Shown here: in pieces, positions 24,263 through 30,955 of the stretch
How the letters are laid out: the number at the start of each line of letters is the position of its first letter
Numbering within the stretch: the first letter of the stretch is position 1
Assembly (NCBI GenBank): GCA_003697045.1
Contig: RFGK01000160.1
Location: 1-32,916 of the forward strand
Direction of reading: 5' to 3'
DNA: 32,916 nt
Source of the DNA: Planctomycetota bacterium
GTDB lineage: Bacteria > Planctomycetota > Phycisphaerae > Phycisphaerales > UBA1924
The notes under the pieces: model-generated
What the model was told of the DNA's origin: nothing
The model's database searches: none
The model's input: only the letters and a program-made list of their open reading frames with translations
Program-made: the position numbers and the translations under genes

Positions 24263-25666
24263 TCAGCCGCCAGTGTCTCTGATGCCCTCTTCCGACTCAA
24301 ATCGCCGTTCCTCAATCTCTCGCGTGCGCTGCTCACGCATCTGCTTGACCTGGCGGCGAGCAGTATCGCGGTACATCTCCTTGAGAATCGAAGGATCAGC
24401 ATTGATCCGGATATCCGACAGCGCATCCTCCGGAAGCAGCATGGTCTGCAAGAACGGCTTGCCGGTCAACTCCTGGTATGCACTGACCCAGTCCCGATAC
24501 AGCATGAGCGTCGGGTTCGCCTCAAACTGCGCAACTTTCGCGTTGAAAATCTTCAAGTCAGCTTCGGCCAGCTCGCGTGTCTGCGTCGCAAGGCTGCGAG
24601 CCTGGCTGATGATCTCTGTCACTTCGCCCGTGGCAAGACCTTCCGGCACTACAATGTCCTCAAACTCGGCCGGCCGGCCCTCCAACACCGCATTGATCGT
24701 CGCCAGAATCTGCCCGGCCCGATCGACTTGTTCCAGCTCGACCGCGCTCTCATACCGTTGTATCAGCTCAATGAGCGTGTTCGTCGCCTCGCCGGCCACC
24801 TGTTGGAGCAGAATATCGCGCTCTCTCAATGCCGCATCGCGCTCGGCCTTGGCCTTGCTCGAGGCGCCCTGCACGCTGGCAAAGTTGGGGCGAAGACGAA
24901 TCGGAGCCGTCTTTCGATACAGTGTCACCTTGTCGATGACAATCCCGGCCCCCAGGTCTTCGTCGAGTGTGCGCTGCGCAATCTCCTTGATACGCGACGA
25001 GATCGTGCCGTCTTCACTTTCGCCGGCCTTGAGCAGATTGTCGATCGATGTCTCCGCAACAACACGCACGATCCCCCGCTGCACGACCGCTGTGACAATC
25101 GCCTTCTCCGCATCGGGGAGTATGTTTTCGGCAAACTGACGATGTCGCACGCGCCGATACTCTACCCGCCATTGCGCATGGGCCACGTTCAAATCCGCGG
25201 AGACCAGCGAGCCGTCCACGCCAGGCGTCAAGGAGGTCACCGCCGCCAGCTTGTCGATGGCCATCTCCTCCTGCCCCTCGCGCACCCCCGGCCAGTATTG
25301 ACTCATCAGCCCGAGCGTGGAAGTCGTCGCATCGACCTTGACAATCTCACCGATCGGAAACGGTGCGCTGAAATGCAGGCCCGGATCGAGCTGCTCGGCC
25401 GTTGGACGTCCAAAGAGCAACGGAATGCCGCGTTCCCCTTCGTCGATGCGCTGAATCCCGCTGAAGACGAACAGCAGTGCCAGCACCACCATCGCTGCCT
25501 GCACGATGGAGTAGGTAATGCGCAGCGCCTCGGCCAGCGACTGATTGGCCGGGTCCATCATCGCTTCGTCGCGATCCGAAACATCGCGCAACTGCATCGA
25601 CGCCGACCGAGACGACGCCGGCATGTCATCATCCCGCCCGGCATCGACGGGCTCGAGATCGCTCAT
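24263..25666 (-). CDS. SPFH-domain protein, HflK-like, 467 aa
   Basis: A charged N-terminal tail of about 48 residues leads into one membrane span (about 51-70, IVQAAMVVLALLFVFSG). The SPFH domain follows at once, starting RIDEGERGIPLLFGRPTAEQLDPGLHF. A long helical region (about 270-440, KAKAERDAALRERDILLQQV) probably forms a coiled coil. This is the HflK layout, with SPFH outside the membrane. HflK/HflC form a cage around FtsH in E. coli. The start overlaps the stop of the HflC-like gene (ATGA, 25663-25666). It is 28 bp before the ABC ATPase gene. Its length exceeds E. coli HflK (419 aa). Confidence 0.88.
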   Translation of the reverse strand: MSDLEPVDAGRDDDMPASSRSASMQLRDVSDRDEAMMDPANQSLAEALRITYSIVQAAMVVLALLFVFSGIQRIDEGERGIPLLFGRPTAEQLDPGLHFSAPFPIGEIVKVDATTSTLGLMSQYWPGVREGQEEMAIDKLAAVTSLTPGVDGSLVSADLNVAHAQWRVEYRRVRHRQFAENILPDAEKAIVTAVVQRGIVRVVAETSIDNLLKAGESEDGTISSRIKEIAQRTLDEDLGAGIVIDKVTLYRKTAPIRLRPNFASVQGASSKAKAERDAALRERDILLQQVAGEATNTLIELIQRYESAVELEQVDRAGQILATINAVLEGRPAEFEDIVVPEGLATGEVTEIISQARSLATQTRELAEADLKIFNAKVAQFEANPTLMLYRDWVSAYQELTGKPFLQTMLLPEDALSDIRINADPSILKEMYRDTARRQVKQMREQRTREIEERRFESEEGIRDTGG

Positions 25667-26679
25667 TGCCCGCCTCCCTCACCCGCGTTTGAAAGCCCAT
25701 CGTCCAGCTTGTCGAAATCAATGGGCACTTCGCCCTCGCCGATATCACGAAGCGCTGCCGGACTGAACAGATTCAATCCAAAGTCCTTCACACTGAGCAC
25801 CAGCGTGACCCGCTTGGCAAGCACATCCCGCATCATCTCAAGATTCTGGATAAACACCGCCAGCTCCGGGTGCGTCTGCTGCTGACGCAGAAACTGTGCA
25901 GCTTCCTGTTCGCCCCGCGCGATGATCTCCTTGGCACGGCTTTCCGCAAACGCACGGATGCGCTGCGCATCGGCCTGGGCCGATGCCTGGATGGTCCGGG
26001 CGATGGCCTGCCCTTCGCTTGTGTACTGGCTCGCCAGGCGATCGCGGTTCGCTGCCATTCTGTTCATCACCGTCTCCGTGGTCTGCTCCGGAAGCACGAT
26101 CCGGTCGATTCCGACCAACGTGACTTCGATGCCGTAGGCATCCAGGCTCTCGCCCGCATCGCTTTCGCCGCTCATCAGGCGAAGCACGTCCTGCTCAAGT
26201 TCCGGCAGACGCGAGCCACCGACCCTCTCGACAAACAGGTCATCCATGCGATACTTGCTCGTCTCCCCCAGTGCGGCCCGCAGACGCGAACTGAGCATAA
26301 CCTCGGCCGCACGAAAGTGGTCGATCGGGCGGCTGCCCGCATTGCTGAACCGTCGATAGAACGCCAACGGGTCGGACACGCGGTAGGTCGCAAACCCTTC
26401 CACGATCAACTGAAAATCGTCCGCCGTCTGCTGCGTCTCACTCCGCGCCTGCAACAGACGTACGCGCGTATCGTACTTGGTCACCGACTGAATCGGGTAC
26501 GGCCACTTGAAATGCAACCCCGGCTCCGAGCGGTTTGACCCCTCCCCACTGGCCTTGCCGAAGGTTGTCACCACCGCAGCCTCGGTAAACCGAACGCTGT
26601 AACTCGACGCAAACGCCAGCAGCGCGAGCACAAACAGCCCCGCAACGGTCCACAGCACGAATCTCTTCATCTTCTTCAC
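25663..26679 (-). CDS. hflC: SPFH-domain protein, HflC-like, 338 aa
   Basis: A short basic N-terminus (MKKMKRF) and one span (about 8-27) precede an SPFH domain that begins RFTEAAVVTTFGKASG and includes EPGLHFKWPYPIQSVTKYDTR, a close match to HflC. The HflC-type helix with ANRDRLASQYTSEGQAIA and RIRAFAESRAKEIIARGEQEAAQ follows. Length matches HflC (334 aa). I chose GTG at 26679, because AGGAG lies 8 nt upstream; an ATG three codons later is the alternative. The stop overlaps the next SPFH gene (ATGA), a strong sign that the two are made together as partners. No ftsH is in the window. Confidence 0.92.
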   Translation of the reverse strand: MKKMKRFVLWTVAGLFVLALLAFASSYSVRFTEAAVVTTFGKASGEGSNRSEPGLHFKWPYPIQSVTKYDTRVRLLQARSETQQTADDFQLIVEGFATYRVSDPLAFYRRFSNAGSRPIDHFRAAEVMLSSRLRAALGETSKYRMDDLFVERVGGSRLPELEQDVLRLMSGESDAGESLDAYGIEVTLVGIDRIVLPEQTTETVMNRMAANRDRLASQYTSEGQAIARTIQASAQADAQRIRAFAESRAKEIIARGEQEAAQFLRQQQTHPELAVFIQNLEMMRDVLAKRVTLVLSVKDFGLNLFSPAALRDIGEGEVPIDFDKLDDGLSNAGEGGGQ

Positions 26680-26722
26680 AGTCCTTGCTCCTGTTCAGAG
26701 CACCTGCTCAACTCGAAAAACT

Positions 26723-28807
26723 TCATTCGGGCTCCCCTGCCGAGGGATCAAAGATCGGCGTCGCCGCGTCTTTATCCTGAAGCTCGATTGTGATATTCCC
26801 GATGCGCTCGGGAACGATGTAGACGCGAGCGTCCGCCATCGCCTGGGAAAGCGCTTCAAAGTACTTCTTGGCGCGGTACACCTGCGGTGCCGCCTCATAC
26901 GAGGCCACCTGTCCCTCGTGCAGCGCAGCCTGTCCGCGCTCACCCATGTGCCGCGCCCACCGCGTCGCGCTGGCCTCGATCAACTGCGCCCCCATCTCTC
27001 CGCCAGCAGATTCAAGATCGTGCTGAATCTCCAGACGATGGGCCGCAATTTCCTCTTCACTGGCGCCCGAAGCAATCAGCACGTCCAGCTGATCCAGCTT
27101 GCGGGCGATCCGCTCGGCCATCTCCACCGACCCGGCAGCCTTCGCCAACAGTTCGATCTTCTTCTGCTGCGCATCTTCAATCGCCATTTCCATCTTCTGA
27201 CGATCGCTGACCACCTGCTCATACTTGGGCGCCACCTTCATCGGAGGATGCACACCCTCCACACCCACAAACAGAATCTCAATCCCCGCGCCCTGGCCGT
27301 CATTCAGCTTGCCGAACTCCGCTTCGAGCAATGAGCGCAGCTTCGCTGCCAGGCCCGTCCGATCGGTCGCCAGCACATGGTCAATCGAAAGCGTGCCCGC
27401 ATATTGCATGACCGCCCGACGCCCGATCGCAGTGAGCAGCTCGTCACGCATCTCCGGCGAAGCTATCTGGTCAAACAGCCGAACGTTTGACACCACATAT
27501 TGCACCGGCACCTCGACCGCCACCAGCGCCACATCCGGCGCACCGGTGTCCTCCTTGACTTCATCTTCACCGACATGTGACGGCTGAACGATGAGGAACT
27601 GCTCGTTGAGTGCGTGCTGTTTTGTCCACAGGATGGGGCCCTGCTCATTGTCCGGGGGGTTGGTACCGATGTGCAGAACACGCACTCCCGCGGTCGTCTT
27701 CGTCTTGGTGACGACCTCCTTGTCACCCACCTTGGTCCTCTGGGTGTACTCGGGGATTTCGATGGTACTGATCGGCCACGGCCACTTGACATGCAGCCCC
27801 GGCCCGACATCCTCGCGGGTGATCTTGCCCCACGTCAGGATCATGGCTCGCTGGTGCGGCTCAACCACCACAAGCCCCGTCAGCAACCATCCCGTCACGA
27901 TCGCCACTGCCCCCAGCGCCACGACGGACCGACTCAGAAGCTGATAGAACCATGTGCCCGTCACGTCGACGCCGAACTGGTAGTTGATGGCCTCGCCCAG
28001 TGATTCGGCGATCTTGTCCGGAGCGGCCAGGAATCCCAGCACACGCGAGTCAAACGCCGGACGCGGCAGTTCCCCCGGACGCCGGGGGCGATACACATCG
28101 AGCGCGAAGTTCACCACAATCTCGCACCCGAGCACAATCATCACTACGGAATACACCCCGGGCAGGTAGCGAAGCGCGACATCTTCGCTGCCGGCGTACC
28201 CGATGAAATGGGCCACCGCCATCGCCAGTCCGAACAGGGCACTTCCCACCGCGAACGCGGCGCCCGCTCGCAGGCTGGCCCAGACCTTCTGCTTGGCCAT
28301 CCCCGCCACAAACCGCGCAAAGACAAAACCAACGAACGCGGCACCAATTCCGATCGCGATGGCCCAGCCCGCCAGATCATTGGTGACCGCATCATCCTGC
28401 GCCGCAACCTGGCGAGCGGGGCCGAATCGCCACCACCCCGCCCCGATCAGCGCCAGGGCAATGACCAGGCTGATCCCCGGCACGAAATATCGCTGCATGA
28501 ACGCCAGACGCCGCGCCGCCTCACGTATCTCGTCTTCGCTGGTCTGAAACGCACTGCCCGTATCACTTGCCGCCAGCGATTCGATTTCCAGCGCCTCAAG
28601 CCGCTCACGCCGATGCAGATCAAACATGATCCCCAGCGCAAGCCACACCAGCAGACCGATCCCCAGGTACAGCGATGCCGTAAACGCAGCCACGTCCTTG
28701 GCATACTGGCTGTAGATCAGAAACGCCAGCGTGAGAAGGAGTTGAATGAAGAACCCCAGGATCGACACCGAGGCCCCACGTCGGAAGGTCAGATAGTCGG
28801 CTTTCAT
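26723..28807 (-). CDS. SPFH-domain protein with an N-terminal seven-span membrane region, 694 aa
   Basis: The first 315 residues hold seven hydrophobic segments (about 13-32, 44-63, 108-126, 145-165, 182-203, 217-236 and 292-314). The SPFH domain begins right after the last one: VVVEPHQRAMILTWGKITREDVGPGLHVKWPWPI. A helical region with AIEDAQQKKIELLAKAAGSVEMAERIARKLDQL follows near 540-600. Odd span number with the N-terminus inside would place the SPFH domain outside the cytoplasm, as in HflK. The usual HflK has one span, so the six additional spans are the odd part. It is the first gene of the minus-strand cluster, 43 bp before the HflC-like gene. No strong ribosome-binding site is seen before the ATG at 28807. 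Confidence 0.88.
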   Translation of the reverse strand: MKADYLTFRRGASVSILGFFIQLLLTLAFLIYSQYAKDVAAFTASLYLGIGLLVWLALGIMFDLHRRERLEALEIESLAASDTGSAFQTSEDEIREAARRLAFMQRYFVPGISLVIALALIGAGWWRFGPARQVAAQDDAVTNDLAGWAIAIGIGAAFVGFVFARFVAGMAKQKVWASLRAGAAFAVGSALFGLAMAVAHFIGYAGSEDVALRYLPGVYSVVMIVLGCEIVVNFALDVYRPRRPGELPRPAFDSRVLGFLAAPDKIAESLGEAINYQFGVDVTGTWFYQLLSRSVVALGAVAIVTGWLLTGLVVVEPHQRAMILTWGKITREDVGPGLHVKWPWPISTIEIPEYTQRTKVGDKEVVTKTKTTAGVRVLHIGTNPPDNEQGPILWTKQHALNEQFLIVQPSHVGEDEVKEDTGAPDVALVAVEVPVQYVVSNVRLFDQIASPEMRDELLTAIGRRAVMQYAGTLSIDHVLATDRTGLAAKLRSLLEAEFGKLNDGQGAGIEILFVGVEGVHPPMKVAPKYEQVVSDRQKMEMAIEDAQQKKIELLAKAAGSVEMAERIARKLDQLDVLIASGASEEEIAAHRLEIQHDLESAGGEMGAQLIEASATRWARHMGERGQAALHEGQVASYEAAPQVYRAKKYFEALSQAMADARVYIVPERIGNITIELQDKDAATPIFDPSAGEPE

Positions 28808-29179
28808 CTGGACCGTTTACCCCGCTCGAAGCGACACGAGCTCCTGCCCGCATCCGGCTTCGTTGCCTGTCGACTCAACCAGAACAACCACACGCAGAGT
28901 TGCGCATGGCACTGCCTCGCTCGCAGCCCCCTGCGGTGGGGGTCTATTCTCGCCCGCTGACCACCCGGTTTCCACCAACCGGGCTTGCGATCGCACTTCT
29001 CCGCTGACGCGCGAACCTGCACTGGACTGTGAGCATACAACCATCAGCACATGCCTGCCGGGGGCGCACACCGCTGATACGACTCTGCCCGGCGATGGTT
29101 CGCGCCCGGACCGGCTGTCCCGGATACCATCGCTCCCGTCCTTCAGCCCAAAGACCGGACGCACGCACCAATCCCGCCC
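28808..29179. promoter_or_regulatory. 372-bp divergent intergenic region of the SPFH/ABC cluster
   Basis: This is the largest gap in the window and lies between the divergent SPFH gene and the ABC-2 permease gene. I see no tRNA, small gene or firm promoter. It contains two hairpins: CCCCC/GGGGG at 28927-28942 (6-nt loop) and CCCGGTT/AACCGGG at 28964-28983 (6-nt loop). Open frames crossing it are antisense or shadow frames of neighbours. It is the natural place for shared control of both transcription units. Confidence 0.5.
28964..28983. repeat. Perfect 7-bp inverted repeat, possible operator
   Basis: CCCGGTT at 28964-28970 and AACCGGG at 28977-28983 are perfect inverted copies with a 6-nt spacer. 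The symmetric 20-bp layout fits either an operator for a dimeric regulator or a transcript hairpin. No poly-T follows on either side, so an intrinsic terminator is unlikely. Confidence 0.4.
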
Positions 29180-30535
29180 ATGTTCCAGACGCTCAACATC
29201 GCCAAGAACACGCTCACCGAGAGCCTTCGACAGCCGGTCGTGTTCATCATCGTGTTCGTCTCCGGAATTCTGCAAATCCTCAGTGTCTGGTGGTCCGCCT
29301 ACTCCATGGGCTACCGCTCCGAACCCGGAGACGTCACAGCCGACGACAAGCTCCTCTTTGACATCGGGCTGTCCACAATCTTCGTCTGTGGCATGCTCCT
29401 GGCCGCCTTCATCTCAACCGCCGTTCTCAGCCGTGAAATCGAGAACAAGACCATCCTCACCATGGTCTCCAAGCCATTGCCACGCGCAGCCGTCGTCGTC
29501 GGCAAGTTCCTCGGCGTCTCGGCCGCCATGCTCATCGCCGTGACCGTCATGCTCACCTTTCTCATGCTCGCACTGCGCCACGGCGTGCTCTCGACCGCTG
29601 CCGACGACCCCGATCAGCCCGTCTGGGTCCTCGGGATGGGCGCCGTATTCCTCTCGCTGCTCATCTCCACCATCGGAAACTACCTCTATTCCTGGTCTTT
29701 TCCTCAAACGGCAATGCTCACGCTCACCCCCCTCTCGCTGGCTGCCTACATCGGCGTGCTGCTGCTCAGCAAGAAATGGGAAGTGCAGCCCATCGCCACC
29801 GACTTCAAGGGCCAGGTCCTGATCGCCTGCCTCGCGATGACCGCAGCCATACTCGTCATGACCGCAGTTGCCATCGCCGCCTCGACACGGCTCGGACAGG
29901 TCATGACGATCGTCGTATGCACCGGCGTCTTTATCCTCGGACTTCTGACCAACTACTTCTTCGGACGCATCGCCTTCCAGAACGAACCCATCGCCACCAT
30001 CGCCGAATCATGGCCGATTGATCCGCTCCACGACACATTGACCCAATCAGGGGAGCGCTACGGAGTCCGCCTCATCACTCCCCCGGAAGTGGAGCTGGCC
30101 CGGGGCATGCAGTTTCTCTACGGCCCTTCACCGAACGGCATCGGAACCTCGAACGACTGGTCCCCCGTCACCCCACCCGAAGAAGTCCTCGAAAACGATC
30201 TCTTCTCCCCTGACACGCCCCGCGCGATCGTCATCCTCGAAGTTGACGACCTGACGCTCACTATCCGAAACATCGGCTCGCCGCCGGCAAAAGTGCGACG
30301 CCCCCCGATGCCGGGGGACTATGTCTTTGCCGAGCCGACGAAAATCAACCCTGCTGCAGCCGCCATTTGGGCCGTGACGCCCAACATGCACTTCTTCTGG
30401 CTCGTCGATGCCGTCTCGCAGGCTCGTTCGATTCCGCTCGGGCACCTCGGACTCATCGCCGCCTATGCAGCCTGTCTGATTGTCGCCTGTCTGGGCATTG
30501 CCGTGGCCTTGTTTCAGGGTCGCGACGTCGGCTGA
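29180..30535 (+). CDS. ABC-2 family permease, 451 aa, divergent from the SPFH/ABC cluster
   Basis: About six or seven membrane spans are visible, at about 20-40, 62-82, 108-131, 148-170, 178-196, 212-234 and 240-262, with one more near the C-terminus (about 427-445). The ABC-2 motif SREIENKTILTMVSKPLPRA, followed by GKFLG (residues 84-112), is clear and resembles the same motif in the minus-strand permease. A soluble segment of about 140 residues before the last span contains a beta-type part (VILEVDDLTLTIRNIGSPP). No ATPase accompanies it, so it may use the cluster's ATPase or a distant one. The first codon is ATG at 29180, with no strong ribosome-binding site. Confidence 0.85.
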   Translation: MFQTLNIAKNTLTESLRQPVVFIIVFVSGILQILSVWWSAYSMGYRSEPGDVTADDKLLFDIGLSTIFVCGMLLAAFISTAVLSREIENKTILTMVSKPLPRAAVVVGKFLGVSAAMLIAVTVMLTFLMLALRHGVLSTAADDPDQPVWVLGMGAVFLSLLISTIGNYLYSWSFPQTAMLTLTPLSLAAYIGVLLLSKKWEVQPIATDFKGQVLIACLAMTAAILVMTAVAIAASTRLGQVMTIVVCTGVFILGLLTNYFFGRIAFQNEPIATIAESWPIDPLHDTLTQSGERYGVRLITPPEVELARGMQFLYGPSPNGIGTSNDWSPVTPPEEVLENDLFSPDTPRAIVILEVDDLTLTIRNIGSPPAKVRRPPMPGDYVFAEPTKINPAAAAIWAVTPNMHFFWLVDAVSQARSIPLGHLGLIAAYAACLIVACLGIAVALFQGRDVG

Positions 30536-30543
30536 TTCGAGTA

Positions 30544-30939
30544 TCAACCCCCGGGCTTGCCGCACACCGCCTCGACCAGCGTCGAGGCCTCCCCTGCCAC
30601 CTGAGGATCGACCTGACCCGTGGCCAGCTTTCCCACCGCCGAAAGCAGCGCCGATCGGCTGAGCAGCAGCACACCAGCTTGTTCTCGCATCCCCAACGCA
30701 TCCGCGACACGCCAAAGGGCGCGTCGACTTCGCCTTGAAAGCCCCATCCGCCTGGCCAGTGCCCGAGCAGCCAGCTCACCCGCAGATGAACGCAGCCTCG
30801 CGCGCAAAAACAGGTGCACTGTGACCGCCGTCGCAAACACAACCGTCGCTGCCACTCCAAACGCCATCCATTCAATCTCAAAGGCGTACCGCGCCGGCTC
30901 GGCCGCACCCGGATCGAAGATCGTAATCGCGTTCTTCAT
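30544..30939 (-). CDS. Small one-span membrane protein of unknown function, 131 aa
   Basis: One hydrophobic segment lies at about residues 25-45 (FGVAATVVFATAVTVHLFL), after a short acidic N-terminus. The cytoplasmic part is basic and helical, with MGLSRRSRRALWRVADALGM and GVLLLSRSALLSAVGKL. A similar pattern, a 'GLS..RRxLxRLA' helix before 'LLLS', precedes PilZ or HEAT proteins in some bacteria as I recall, but I cannot confirm a family. I chose the ATG at 30939, 16 bp after the HEAT-repeat gene stop, so the two are probably in one transcript. The longer open frame to 31206 overlaps the HEAT gene and looks like a shadow. It ends 8 bp from the convergent permease. Confidence 0.65.
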   Translation of the reverse strand: MKNAITIFDPGAAEPARYAFEIEWMAFGVAATVVFATAVTVHLFLRARLRSSAGELAARALARRMGLSRRSRRALWRVADALGMREQAGVLLLSRSALLSAVGKLATGQVDPQVAGEASTLVEAVCGKPGG

Positions 30940-30955
30940 GCCGAAACCCCGTGAC

